A program made the position numbers and the translations under genes. From the NCBI RefSeq assembly GCF_016482825.1, contig NZ_JAEMNV010000012.1, positions 124,001 through 188,000 on the forward strand: a stretch of DNA of 64,000 nucleotides, in the 5' to 3' direction. The stretch comes from Antrihabitans stalagmiti. GTDB taxonomy: Bacteria; Actinomycetota; Actinomycetes; Mycobacteriales; Mycobacteriaceae. The notes below the pieces were generated by a model. That model ran no database searches, was not told where the DNA came from, and was given only the letters and a program-made list of their open reading frames with translations. Positions within the stretch are counted from its first letter, which is position 1. Each line of letters begins with the position of its first letter. Shown in pieces: positions 24,823-33,654 of the stretch.

Positions 24823-26546
24823 CAACAACCGACCGAACCGAATCCGACACCACCGATTCGATCGACATCAAACCCCGCAGTCGCGACGTCACCGACGGAC
24901 TGGAGAAAGCCGCAGCTCGGGGAATGCTGCGCGCGGTCGGGATGGGCGACGACGATTGGGTCAAGTCCCAGATCGGCGTCGCCTCGTCCTGGAACGAGAT
25001 CACGCCGTGCAACCTGTCGCTCGACCGACTGGCAAAAGCCTGCAAGGACGGTGTGTTCGCAGGTGGTGGCTACCCGATGGAGTTCGGAACGATCTCGGTA
25101 TCCGACGGCATCTCGATGGGTCACGAGGGTATGCATTTCTCGCTGGTCTCGCGAGAGGTGATCGCGGACAGCGTCGAAACGGTGATGATGGCCGAGCGGC
25201 TGGACGGTTCGGTGCTACTCGCGGGCTGCGACAAATCGCTACCGGGAATGCTGATGGCTGCTGCCCGACTCGACCTCGCGAGCGTCTTCCTCTACGCGGG
25301 TTCGATCCTGCCCGGCATCGCGAAGATGTCGGACGGCAGCGAGCGTGAAGTCACCATCATCGACGCTTTCGAGGCGGTCGGAGCATGTTCACGTGGGCTC
25401 ATCTCGCGTGCCGATGTGGACGCGATCGAACGCGCGATCTGTCCGGGCGAAGGTGCCTGTGGCGGCATGTACACCGCGAACACGATGGCCAGTGCCGCCG
25501 AGGCGATGGGAATGTCGTTGCCCGGCAGTGCCGCTCCGCCCGCGACCGACCGCCGACGTGACGGATATGCACGCCGCAGTGGCCAAGCGGTCGTCGAGTT
25601 GCTGAAGCGGGGCATCACCGCCCGCGACATCATGACGAAGGAGGCCTTCGAAAACGCGATCGCTGTCGTGATGGGGTTCGGTGGCTCGACGAACGCTGTC
25701 CTGCATCTGCTGGCCATCGCGCACGAGGCCGAAGTTGAACTCACGTTGGAGGACTTCGCCCGGATCGGTGCGAAAGTGCCGCACCTCGCCGACGTCAAAC
25801 CGTTCGGCCGCCACGTCATGACAGACATCGACCGCATCGGTGGCGTGCCCGTCATCATGAAGGCGTTGCTCGACGCCGGATTGCTGCACGGCGACTGCCT
25901 TACGGTCACAGGCAAGACGGTTGCGGAGAACCTCGCCGAAATCGCGCCCCCCGATCCGGACGGCAAGGTGCTGCGCGCGTTGTCGTCTCCGATACATCCG
26001 ACCGGCGGCATCACGATTCTGCGCGGATCGCTTGCACCCGGCGGCGCCGTGGTCAAATCCGCGGGCTTCGATTCAAGTGTATTCACCGGCACCGCAAGGG
26101 TTTTCGACCGCGAACGGTCTGCCATGGATGCGCTGGAGGATGGCACGATCGCCGCAGGTGATGTAGTCGTGATCAGGTACGAAGGCCCCAAGGGTGGACC
26201 AGGCATGCGGGAAATGCTTGCGATCACCGCTGCCATCAAGGGCGCCGGCCTCGGCAAAGACGTCCTGCTGCTCACCGATGGACGCTTCTCGGGTGGAACG
26301 ACGGGCTTGTGTGTCGGCCATGTCGCGCCTGAAGCAGTCGACGGTGGACCGATCGCGTTCGTCCGCGACGGTGACCGAATCGCGCTCGACGTCGCGACCG
26401 GAACCCTGGACATCCTGGTCGACGAGGCAGAGTTCGAAGCGCGCAAGCAAGGCTGGGAACCGCTGCCTCCGCGCTACACCCGCGGGGTGCTGGCGAAATA
26501 CGCGAAGCTGGTCGGGTCCGCCTCGTTCGGCGCGGTCTGCGGATAG
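24819..26546 (+). CDS. ilvD: Dihydroxy-acid dehydratase
   Basis: 575 residues, full length. It has the IlvD/Edd signatures [18 protein letters not shown] and [27 protein letters not shown], with Cys residues binding the iron-sulfur cluster, plus [21 protein letters not shown] in the C-terminal domain. The enzyme converts 2,3-dihydroxy acids to 2-keto acids in valine, leucine and isoleucine synthesis. No other ilv gene is in the window. It overlaps the upstream efflux gene by four bases, and a long stem-loop follows the stop. An Edd-like sugar-acid dehydratase is a less likely alternative. Confidence 0.95.
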   Translation: MTTTDRTESDTTDSIDIKPRSRDVTDGLEKAAARGMLRAVGMGDDDWVKSQIGVASSWNEITPCNLSLDRLAKACKDGVFAGGGYPMEFGTISVSDGISMGHEGMHFSLVSREVIADSVETVMMAERLDGSVLLAGCDKSLPGMLMAAARLDLASVFLYAGSILPGIAKMSDGSEREVTIIDAFEAVGACSRGLISRADVDAIERAICPGEGACGGMYTANTMASAAEAMGMSLPGSAAPPATDRRRDGYARRSGQAVVELLKRGITARDIMTKEAFENAIAVVMGFGGSTNAVLHLLAIAHEAEVELTLEDFARIGAKVPHLADVKPFGRHVMTDIDRIGGVPVIMKALLDAGLLHGDCLTVTGKTVAENLAEIAPPDPDGKVLRALSSPIHPTGGITILRGSLAPGGAVVKSAGFDSSVFTGTARVFDRERSAMDALEDGTIAAGDVVVIRYEGPKGGPGMREMLAITAAIKGAGLGKDVLLLTDGRFSGGTTGLCVGHVAPEAVDGGPIAFVRDGDRIALDVATGTLDILVDEAEFEARKQGWEPLPPRYTRGVLAKYAKLVGSASFGAVCG

Positions 26547-26560
26547 TCGCGAACGCAAAT

Positions 26561-26603
26561 CGGGTGCGTTGCCTGGACTGAAGAAGTCCGGGCAACGCAC
26601 CCG
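26561..26603. terminator. Long stem-loop between convergent ilvD and protease genes
   Basis: Arms of 19 bases (26561-26579 and 26585-26603) starting CGGGTGCGTTGCC pair with a single G-U step around a five-base loop. It lies 15 bases after the ilvD stop and 22 bases after the protease stop on the other strand, so it can serve both. There is no T-run. Confidence 0.82.
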
Positions 26604-26625
26604 AGTGCGTTGTAAGTGAAGTGGA

Positions 26626-27285
26626 TCAGATGGGTCGGAAACCCGCACCCGCGCCGCCGCGTGCGTTGGCGTCGTCGAGGATCGTGGTGATGTTCGTACC
26701 GACCTCGGGTCCGATGCACGGCACTGCGAGGTAGGCGTTGACCATCCCGACGAGGGTGGTTCCGATGACGACCGGACCGCCGGAGTCGCCTTCGATCACG
26801 CACATCTGGTTCCAGGTCTCGATCCGAGAATCGAAGATGTCGCCGTAGGAGAACCCGCAGGTGTTGCCCGTGGTGCGTCCTTCTTTGCAGACGATGCTGG
26901 GGAACTGCGCCGGGCCGCCGATGCCCGTGATCGTGACATTGCCGATCCGATTGACCGGGACGACCTTCGCACGGTCGAACTCGATGACCGCGTAGTCGAG
27001 ATCTTCGTTCGAGTAGGCGAAGCGTCCGACGATGCCTGCGTCCGGGTTGTGCTCTGCTCTGACGAACGATCCCGCGCCACCGCAGTGGCCAGCGGTGATA
27101 CCGACGAGCCTGCCGCCGGCGTCGTTTCCGATCGTGGTCAAGCTGCACTCGTACATGTCGTCGATGATGATTCCCGAGCCCCCACCGAGAGTCACGTTGC
27201 CTGGTGCTGCAGTGGCACTTCCGGCGCTGAGAACGGTCGCGGCCGCTGCCAAACCGACAGCAATAGTGGCGATCTTTTTGAACAT
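26626..27285 (-). CDS. Secreted trypsin-like S1 family serine protease
   Basis: 219 residues from ATG 27285, chosen for the GGAGGGAC site directly upstream. A Sec signal peptide (MFKKIATIAVGLAAAATVLS, cleavage after ATA near residue 27) precedes the mature chain. The catalytic triad is visible: His67 in TAGHC, Asp97 in EDLDYAVIEF and Ser168 in GDSGGPVV. Cys pairs around 47/68 and 133/143 suit the chymotrypsin fold. It lacks the long pro-domain of streptogrisins. It is exported; the substrate is unknown. It resembles small actinobacterial S1 proteases. Confidence 0.92.
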   Translation of the reverse strand: MFKKIATIAVGLAAAATVLSAGSATAAPGNVTLGGGSGIIIDDMYECSLTTIGNDAGGRLVGITAGHCGGAGSFVRAEHNPDAGIVGRFAYSNEDLDYAVIEFDRAKVVPVNRIGNVTITGIGGPAQFPSIVCKEGRTTGNTCGFSYGDIFDSRIETWNQMCVIEGDSGGPVVIGTTLVGMVNAYLAVPCIGPEVGTNITTILDDANARGGAGAGFRPI

Positions 27286-27338
27286 GTCCCTCCAGACGTC
27301 GAGGAGAACCATATCAATAGGATTGGTTTACCGGGTCG

Positions 27339-28067
27339 TCACAACTTTTCGCCTGTCGATCCCAACTCTGCCAGCGCGTGTCGGGCTTCCTCCAACTGCC
27401 GATTCAGGTCGGCAATACGGTTCGCTACGGCTTCGCGCGCAGTGGAGAGCATGGTGTCGATCGCATCGCGTGCCGCTGCGTCGTCGAGCTCGGCCATTGC
27501 GCGCTCGACCGCATCCGGACGAACGGGTGCCGCCTTACCGGGTGGCCTGCTTCCGTACGCGACGCTGACGGTCCACGAGTTGTCGAGGGTGCCGTGAATC
27601 GTGACGGTGACGCCGTCCTGCACCTTCTTGGGTCCACGTGCCGATCGCGACGGAGTCTTCGCGGGAGTGGCTACCGGCGCGGGCGCTGCGGGGGTCGGGG
27701 CGAATCGTGGCGTCGTATCGACAGGTGCCTGCTGTCCAACCGGAGCTGTATCAACTTTTGGCGACCGGCGCCTGCTCACCGGCTTGGCGGGCGCTGCGGG
27801 AGCGTCTTCGGCGGCGGTTCGCCGGGTCATCCGCAATTCGTCGGCCTCGAAAGGCAATTCGTCGTCGACGCCACGTGGGCGGACGGTCACCGTCGTGCCG
27901 CTGATCCGGACGACCTTTGCGGACGCCCCTGCTTCGAGACCTAGGCTCGGTGTCGGCTCGCGCAGGTAGACGGTTGCCCGCTCACCAGCTGAAATCGCAG
28001 CACCAAGGGTCGCAAGATCCTCCTGCGAGAGCGGCACATCTGCGGCTGATCGGCGACGCGGTGGCAT
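27339..28067 (-). CDS. Conserved hypothetical protein (DUF6319-like)
   Basis: 242 residues from ATG 28067 (MPPRRRSAADVPLSQEDLATLGAAI). The N-terminal part continues AGERATVYLREPTPSLGLEAGASAKVVRISGTTVTVRPRGVDDELPFEADELRM, a compact beta-rich module. A Pro/Ala-rich linker follows, then a VTVTIHGTLDNSWTVSVAYG strand pair, and the C terminus is a predicted coiled coil (AREAVANRIADLNRQLEEARHALAEL). No signal peptide or membrane helix. It matches a family of unknown function seen in Rhodococcus and Nocardia (DUF6319 type, from memory). It is divergent from the cyclase gene at 28199. Confidence 0.72.
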   Translation of the reverse strand: MPPRRRSAADVPLSQEDLATLGAAISAGERATVYLREPTPSLGLEAGASAKVVRISGTTVTVRPRGVDDELPFEADELRMTRRTAAEDAPAAPAKPVSRRRSPKVDTAPVGQQAPVDTTPRFAPTPAAPAPVATPAKTPSRSARGPKKVQDGVTVTIHGTLDNSWTVSVAYGSRPPGKAAPVRPDAVERAMAELDDAAARDAIDTMLSTAREAVANRIADLNRQLEEARHALAELGSTGEKL

Positions 28068-28198
28068 CACAACCCCTTCTTCGGCACGGACTTGTCCTGG
28101 GACACCCTGGCACAGGGCACCGACACTCACGACCGCAGGCGACGTGTTGTACTTGCGTACGTATTGCGCGCCAGCACGCTTCGGCGAAACGGAGGATC

Positions 28199-29248
28199 GT
28201 GAGTACGACACCGGAGTGGTCGAAAGTCGTCGGCGCAGAGATCGCGGCCGATCTGCAAGGCGATGCGATTCATACGCTCGATCAGGTCGCTGCGCGGGTC
28301 GGTTCTAGTCCAGCGCGCATTTCTCGGTTGTGGATGGCACTCGGCTTCCCCGTCGATCCCGCAGCGGAAATGTTCACCGAGGCCGACGTATCCGCGCTGA
28401 AGATCCTTGGTGGTCTCGTCTCCGACGGCGTCATCGACGACAACACCCAGCTCTCGATTGCCCGGACCCTCGGGCATTCGACCGCGAGGCTTGCGGAATG
28501 GCAGGTCGACGTCGTCGCGGCACATATTCTTCAGTCCATTCCCACCGGCGCGGACGCTGCCGCCGATGTCGACGCGGTCCGCAAGGTCGTGCACAACGTC
28601 ACCGACGCAACGGTTCCCGCGCTCGGTGAGCTGCAGGACTTCGCGTGGCGCAGGCATTTCGCTGTCGCCGCGAGCAGGTCGGCCGGCGGACTCGACCCCG
28701 ATCCGGCCTCGCGCGAGTTGGTCGTCGGTTTCGCGGACATGGTCGGCTACACACAGCTGACTCGTCATCTCAGCTTCGAGCAGTTGACGCAATTGATCGA
28801 GACGTTCGAGTCGGGGACGGCGGAGGTGATCGCCAAGCACAACGGTTGGGTCATCAAGAATCTCGGGGACGAGGTCATGTTCGCTGCCGAGCGTCCGATC
28901 GACGCCGCTCGAATCGCATTCGAGTTGCACGAATTGGATACCGGAGCTGTCGATGCGCCGGAATTGCGAGTCGGGATGGCGGCGGGACCGGTCCTGCAAC
29001 GGCTCGGCGACCTGTACGGCTCGGTCGTCAACGTGGCTGCTCGGTTAACCGGAGTTGCACGGCCGGGAACGGTTTTGGTGGACGCGGTCCTCGGGGATCG
29101 ACTCGATGACGAACATGAACTGATCGTCAAAAGGCTCCGACCTGCACGGGTTCGCGGTTTCAGCCGTCTGGACGTGCGAGTGCTCCGCCGTGAGGGGTCC
29201 TTTACTGCAGACCGGACGGTTTCGCGAGGCCGAAGGCAACATCGCTAG
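28199..29248 (+). CDS. Adenylate/guanylate cyclase with N-terminal HTH-like domain
   Basis: 349 residues from GTG 28199, with GGAGG three bases upstream; the frame is open far upstream inside the neighbouring gene's region. Residues 24-50 (HTLDQVAARVGSSPARISRLWMALGFP) look like a MerR-type helix-turn-helix and a helical segment follows. The class III cyclase domain (about 173-335) keeps the metal Asp180 (FADMVGYT), Lys220 and Asp224 (VIKNLGDEVMF), Asp271, Asn278 and Arg282 (GDLYGSVVNVAARL), so it should be active, probably making cAMP. Soluble. It resembles mycobacterial cyclases of the Rv1647 group. A CRP/GlxR-type target site exists in the window at 8938. Confidence 0.9.
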   Translation: MSTTPEWSKVVGAEIAADLQGDAIHTLDQVAARVGSSPARISRLWMALGFPVDPAAEMFTEADVSALKILGGLVSDGVIDDNTQLSIARTLGHSTARLAEWQVDVVAAHILQSIPTGADAAADVDAVRKVVHNVTDATVPALGELQDFAWRRHFAVAASRSAGGLDPDPASRELVVGFADMVGYTQLTRHLSFEQLTQLIETFESGTAEVIAKHNGWVIKNLGDEVMFAAERPIDAARIAFELHELDTGAVDAPELRVGMAAGPVLQRLGDLYGSVVNVAARLTGVARPGTVLVDAVLGDRLDDEHELIVKRLRPARVRGFSRLDVRVLRREGSFTADRTVSRGRRQHR

Positions 29249-29309
29249 AAGTGGAAGCTGACGCTCTGGAGTGTTGTTATGCTCCCACTCACACCGGGCT
29301 GAACATGTG

Positions 29310-29327
29310 CCCTACTGCATAGTAGGG
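29310..29327. promoter_or_regulatory. Palindrome upstream of the mce operon
   Basis: CCCTACT (29310-29316) and AGTAGGG (29321-29327) are perfect arms around GCAT. The site lies 48 bases before the first operon gene (GTG 29375) and behind a possible -10 box TATGCT at 29278. It is a candidate repressor site. It does not look like the KstR motif known to control mce4-type cholesterol operons. Confidence 0.55.
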
Positions 29328-29374
29328 TGCGTCGACGCCGATTGCCCGTCGGCGCCGCCCCGAAAGGAGTTCGC

Positions 29375-30229
29375 GTGCACTCTACCGAGAGCCCGCCCAA
29401 GCAGTCGCAGGCCGCGGCCGCGGCGAATTGGGCCAAGGGCTACTGGCACGACCACCCGAGGCGGTCCGTCGAAACCTTCGGCAGACAGATCACCATGGGT
29501 ATTTCGGCCATCGCGCAGATGTTCGGCGACATCTTCAGGGGCAAGTTCCCGTTCAACGAATTCATCAAACAGTGTGGATTCATGGCCAGCGTGTCGGCCG
29601 CGCCGACATTGATCGTCGCGATTCCGATCGGCGTCGTCGTCTCGGTCCAGGTCGGATCCCTTGTGGCGCAGGTCGGAGCGACATCCTTCATGGGAGCGGC
29701 GACCGGCCTCGGCATCATCAGGCAGGGCGCGCCGCTCGTGACGTCGTTGATGATCGCGGGCGCGGTCGGTTCGGCCATTTGCGCCGACCTCGGTTCGCGA
29801 ACCATTCGTGAAGAAATCGACGCGATGAAGGTTATGGGTGTCGATCCGATGCGCCGCCTCGTCGCTCCCCGCCTCGCAGCAGCGATGCTGGTCAGCGTGT
29901 TGCTGTGTGGCTTCGTTGTTTTCGTCGGCTTCCTAACGACCTACCTGTTCAACATCTTCGCCCAGAGCGGTACGCCAGGCTCATTTATCGGGACGTTCGC
30001 GGCCTTCGCCAATGCCAACGACCTTCTTGTTGCGCTCTTCAAATCGGTGATATTCGGCCTGCTTGCGGCGATTATCGCGTGCGACCTCGGCTTGAACGCC
30101 AGAGGCGGTCCTGGCGGCGTCGCCAACTCGGTGAACGCCGCCGTCGTCCAGTCGGCCCTCATGTTGTTCGGAGTCAACGTTCTCGTGACCCAGATCTACG
30201 GCACCCTCTTCCCAGCAAAGATCGCATGA
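29375..30229 (+). CDS. yrbEA: MlaE/YrbE-type ABC permease (YrbEA)
   Basis: 284 residues from GTG 29375, preceded by AAAGGAG. It has the MlaE-family layout: an amphipathic N-terminal segment, then five or so membrane helices with the conserved loop EEIDAMKVMGVDPMRRLVAPRLAA and the C-terminal GGPGGVANSVNAAVVQSALMLFGVNVLVTQIY. With YrbEB it forms the membrane channel of the Mce lipid importer, energised by an MceG-type ATPase that is normally encoded elsewhere and is absent from this window. First gene of the operon; it overlaps yrbEB by four bases. Confidence 0.93.
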   Translation: MHSTESPPKQSQAAAAANWAKGYWHDHPRRSVETFGRQITMGISAIAQMFGDIFRGKFPFNEFIKQCGFMASVSAAPTLIVAIPIGVVVSVQVGSLVAQVGATSFMGAATGLGIIRQGAPLVTSLMIAGAVGSAICADLGSRTIREEIDAMKVMGVDPMRRLVAPRLAAAMLVSVLLCGFVVFVGFLTTYLFNIFAQSGTPGSFIGTFAAFANANDLLVALFKSVIFGLLAAIIACDLGLNARGGPGGVANSVNAAVVQSALMLFGVNVLVTQIYGTLFPAKIA

Positions 30230-31101
30230 TGTCAGTCAAGCCATCGACTTATGTGCCGCCCGCGCTGCGGCCGCTGTATGCGCTCAAAGGAATCTTCACC
30301 GGCTTCTCGGGCCTCATCTCCCGTGGTGGCCACATGGCCTTCTTCTTCGTTCGCGCAATGGCGTCGATCCCGTTGGCGCTGCGGCACTATCGCAAGGAAG
30401 TGTGGCGGCTGCTGTCCGATGTGACCTGGGGCAACGGGTCCATCGTGGTCGGCGGTGGAACGATCGGCGTCGTCATCATTCTCAGTGCTTTCGGCGGTAT
30501 GACGATCGGGCTCGAGGCGTACACCAACCTCAACCTGCTCGGGCTCGGTCCGCTGACCGGCGCTATCTCCTCGTTCGCGAACACCCGCGAATTCGGTCCG
30601 CTGCTTGTGACGCTCGGCTTCGCCGCGCAGGCAGGCTGTCGCTTCACGGCGCAGCTCGGCTCGATGCGTATCGCCGAGGAGATCGACGCTCTCGAATCCG
30701 TCGCCATTCGCCCGTTGCCGTACTTGATCAGTACCCGCGTGTTTGCGGCGATGGTCGCGATCGTTCCGCTCTACGGCCTCGGGCTTGCGGCGGCGTACAT
30801 CACGACGAAGCTGACCGTGCAGTTGATGGGTGGCGCCTCGGGTGGCACCTACATGCATTACTTCTACCAATTCCTCATCAGCACGGACATCATCTACTCG
30901 TTCATCAAGGTGATCGTGTTCGTCATGCTGGCGACGTTCATTCAGTGTTACTACGGCTTCTTCGCCTCCGGCGGTCCGGAAGGCGTCGGCGTTGCGGCCG
31001 GCCGCGCGATCAAGGTCACCATCGTGGTCGTCGTTATGGCCAACTTGCTTCTGACACTCGGCATTTGGGGAATCGACCCCGGCATCAGGCTCTCGGGTTA
31101 A
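30226..31101 (+). CDS. yrbEB: MlaE/YrbE-type ABC permease (YrbEB)
   Basis: 291 residues. The ATG at 30226 overlaps the yrbEA stop (ATGA), and a second ATG follows at 30229. The family loop AEEIDALESVAIRPLPYLISTRVFAAM and C-terminal GGPEGVGVAAGRAIKVTIVVVVMANLLLTLGIWG are present with multiple membrane helices. It is the second permease half of the Mce transporter. The mceA gene follows after 13 bases with AAGGGAA as a possible binding site. Confidence 0.93.
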   Translation: MMSVKPSTYVPPALRPLYALKGIFTGFSGLISRGGHMAFFFVRAMASIPLALRHYRKEVWRLLSDVTWGNGSIVVGGGTIGVVIILSAFGGMTIGLEAYTNLNLLGLGPLTGAISSFANTREFGPLLVTLGFAAQAGCRFTAQLGSMRIAEEIDALESVAIRPLPYLISTRVFAAMVAIVPLYGLGLAAAYITTKLTVQLMGGASGGTYMHYFYQFLISTDIIYSFIKVIVFVMLATFIQCYYGFFASGGPEGVGVAAGRAIKVTIVVVVMANLLLTLGIWGIDPGIRLSG

Positions 31102-31114
31102 GGGAATTGCATAG

Positions 31115-32602
31115 ATGATTATCGATCCGAGCGGGCGTGGCCCGACCATGCGGCAGCTGTTCATTGCCGGCATCGCACTGATTGTCGTGGTCGTGCTCGC
31201 GACAACGCTGTTGATGCTTCGTTACTCGGGCTACTTCGACGACAAAGTCAAAGTTGTAGCCGAGCTGACGACCACCGGTGACGGCCTGCCCGCGAACGGC
31301 GACGTCAAGTACCGCGGCATTCTCGTCGGGAGCGTCGAGAGCGTCGAGGTCGCCGCGATGGGCACGATCCAGAAGGTCGATCTGGCAATGCGGCCGAAGC
31401 ACATCGACGGGATCCCGTCGACTGTGACGGCACGTGTAGTGCCCGGCAACGTCTTCGGCGTCACGTCGATCGAGTTGGTCGACAACGGCGCGGCCCCGGA
31501 GCACCTGTCCTCGGACACGATCATCAAAGAAGACAAGAGCAAGGGCACGGTCGCGCTGCAGGACACGTTGACCACGATCCGCACGATCTTCACCAAGATC
31601 GATCCGCTGAAGCTCGGTCGCGTGCTCGGCTACATGGCGGAGGCCTTCGACGGCAGCGGCCGCGTGCCTGGCTCGACGGTCGAACGCCTCGACCGTTGGC
31701 TCACCTCGGTCGACGCCGCGTTCCCTGACCTCGGTGCCGATCTCGCCAACTTCAGCGCTGCGGCGAACGGTCTCAACCAGTCTGCGCCGGAGTTGCTCGA
31801 TGTACTCGGTACGTCGGTGACGACGGCGAACACGATCGCCGAGAAGCGTGGCCAGCTGGTCAATCTCCTCGCCGGCGGTGCGGGAACAACGGACACCCTC
31901 AACGAGTTGTTCGCCCGAAACCCGAACGCGGGCAAGGACGTAGTTGCCGGATTGGCTCCGACGTTCGGCGCTCTCTCCTCGGACCCGGCGTCGATTCCCG
32001 CCGCGATCGCCAACCTGAACACGGGTCTTCGCGCTCTGGACGCGACCTTCCACTACGGTCCGTCGAATCAGATGGTCTGGAGCCTGGACGTCTCGTTCAC
32101 ACCGTTCCGCCCCTACACCCGCGCGGACTGCCCGCGATACGGCGACATGGCCGGACCGAGTTGCTTCACAGCACCCGAGGTATCCAACCCGAGCATCTTC
32201 GCCCCCGAAATGCTGCCGAAGCGACTTGATTCCGCAGGACCGGTCGGACTGCCTCTGCCCGTAGGTATCCCGGGTATTCCGGGCTTGCCGTCGATGCCCG
32301 ACCTCCAGATCCCCGGCATCACCCCGGCTCCCGCTGCTGCTCCGCTACCCGGAGCGCCGGCAGCACCCGTCAATCCGTTCCAGGGCACACCGTTGGAGGG
32401 CTTGTTCCCACCGGCGACACCGGCCTCTGCGACGACATCCGGTGCGGTGCAGCCGATCGCGTACCGCGATGCGGGTGCGGTGCAAGCATTTGTCGGCAAG
32501 AAGCCAACCGCCTCTCAGCTCTTCCTTCTCGGAGGAGCATTTACAGGCGCCCAGATTCGGGCCGTCGAAGCATCTTCGGTGACCGACGGAGGTAACCGCT
32601 AG
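31115..32602 (+). CDS. mceA: MCE family protein MceA
   Basis: 495 residues. One N-terminal membrane helix (LFIAGIALIVVVVLATTLLM) anchors it; the MCE domain follows (KVVAELTTTGDGLPANGDVKYRGILVGSVESV), then a long helical stretch and a Pro-rich C-terminal tail (LPLPVGIPGIPGLPSMPDL onward, about residues 380-440). MceA-F form a heterohexameric tube carrying lipids across the periplasm to the YrbE channel. It is the longest of the six. Its TAG stop overlaps the mceB GTG by one base. Confidence 0.93.
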   Translation: MIIDPSGRGPTMRQLFIAGIALIVVVVLATTLLMLRYSGYFDDKVKVVAELTTTGDGLPANGDVKYRGILVGSVESVEVAAMGTIQKVDLAMRPKHIDGIPSTVTARVVPGNVFGVTSIELVDNGAAPEHLSSDTIIKEDKSKGTVALQDTLTTIRTIFTKIDPLKLGRVLGYMAEAFDGSGRVPGSTVERLDRWLTSVDAAFPDLGADLANFSAAANGLNQSAPELLDVLGTSVTTANTIAEKRGQLVNLLAGGAGTTDTLNELFARNPNAGKDVVAGLAPTFGALSSDPASIPAAIANLNTGLRALDATFHYGPSNQMVWSLDVSFTPFRPYTRADCPRYGDMAGPSCFTAPEVSNPSIFAPEMLPKRLDSAGPVGLPLPVGIPGIPGLPSMPDLQIPGITPAPAAAPLPGAPAAPVNPFQGTPLEGLFPPATPASATTSGAVQPIAYRDAGAVQAFVGKKPTASQLFLLGGAFTGAQIRAVEASSVTDGGNR

Positions 32603-33654
32603 TGAGTATTCGTAAGCCGCTGATCGGCTTCAGCCTGTTTGCGATCGTGTCGATCTTGCTGACCTGGGTCATCTGGGAGACCCTGCAGCGCGCTGTCGAC
32701 GGCGACACCAGGTCGTACTCGGCCACCTTCGGCGACGTCCTCGGGTTGCATCCCGGTGACGACGTTCGTATGGCCGGTGTGCGCGTCGGCAAGGTCGAAG
32801 ACATCGAAATCGACAAAGACAACAACGCTCGGGTGAACTTCATCGTCGAGTCCGACCAGCAGGTCTTCTCGAACACCAAGGCGCTTGTTCGCTATCAGAA
32901 TCTGATCGGACAGCGCTTCGTCTCGCTCACTCCTGGTGAGGGTCAAGCAGATCCTCTCGAAAGCGGTGGCGAGATCCCGATGTTCAGCGCACCGGGTGTG
33001 CGGCAGACCGAGGATTCGTTCGACGTCTCCGCATTGCTCGGCGGTTTCGAACCACTCTTCCAGGCGCTCGATCCTGCGCAGGTGAACAACCTGTCGGAGA
33101 CGCTGATTCTCGCGCTGCAGGGTGACGGCGTTTCGTTGAGCTCGTTCATCACGCAGGCGGCCAGCCTTGCGAACGAGTTCCAGCAACGAGATGTCCTCCT
33201 TGGCGATGTGATCACCAACCTCAGCGGCGTCATGTCGGGTCTGGCGAATCGCAGCGGCTCGCTCGAAACGTTGCTTGCACAGACCCGTGCACTGATCGGC
33301 GGTCTGTATGCCCAGGGTGAGACGCTGAAGAACTCGACCGATCAGATCTCCGATGCCACGACATCACTCGTCGGTCTGGTTACTCAGATCCGACCTGCAC
33401 TCGAGGCTGCGCAGTCGTCGACCAACGCAGCGTTCAACGTCTTCATCGCCAACGGCTCGAAGCTCGATCTCGCAGGTGTCGACGGCACCGAGGCCCTCAC
33501 GGCCATCGCGCGGTTCACGAGTGACGGTGCTTACGCAAACGCTTACGTATGCACGCTCGACGTTTCACTGTGGGGCGTACTGCTCCCCCGTCCGATCTTC
33601 AAGGACGTCGGCGATCTGATCTTCGGGCAACAACATTCGGAGGTGTGCCGCTGA
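32602..33654 (+). CDS. mceB: MCE family protein MceB
   Basis: 350 residues, GTG start at 32602. N-terminal anchor (LIGFSLFAIVSILLTWVIW), MCE domain (TFGDVLGLHPGDDVRMAGVRVGKVEDIEI) and helical domain with a C-terminal RFTSDGAYANAYVCTLDVSLWGVLLP, a MceB hallmark. It ends with a Cys (SEVCR) after an earlier Cys, consistent with a disulfide outside the membrane. One subunit of the Mce hexamer. Its TGA overlaps the mceC ATG by one base. Confidence 0.92.
   Translation: MSIRKPLIGFSLFAIVSILLTWVIWETLQRAVDGDTRSYSATFGDVLGLHPGDDVRMAGVRVGKVEDIEIDKDNNARVNFIVESDQQVFSNTKALVRYQNLIGQRFVSLTPGEGQADPLESGGEIPMFSAPGVRQTEDSFDVSALLGGFEPLFQALDPAQVNNLSETLILALQGDGVSLSSFITQAASLANEFQQRDVLLGDVITNLSGVMSGLANRSGSLETLLAQTRALIGGLYAQGETLKNSTDQISDATTSLVGLVTQIRPALEAAQSSTNAAFNVFIANGSKLDLAGVDGTEALTAIARFTSDGAYANAYVCTLDVSLWGVLLPRPIFKDVGDLIFGQQHSEVCR

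Noticed and set aside
25292-26446. A 384-codon reverse frame inside ilvD
   Set aside because: Antisense to conserved ilvD; composition is low-complexity Ser/Pro/Ala/Arg typical of a shadow frame.
27917-28198. Longer N terminus for the cyclase
   Set aside because: It overlaps the divergent conserved gene in antisense; the GTG with GGAGG at 28199 is better.
29249-29374. KstR-type control and cholesterol (mce4) identity for the mce operon
   Set aside because: The palindrome lacks the KstR AAC/GTT pattern and no sterol-degradation genes flank the operon; the cholesterol-oxidase-like gene is about 24 kb away.
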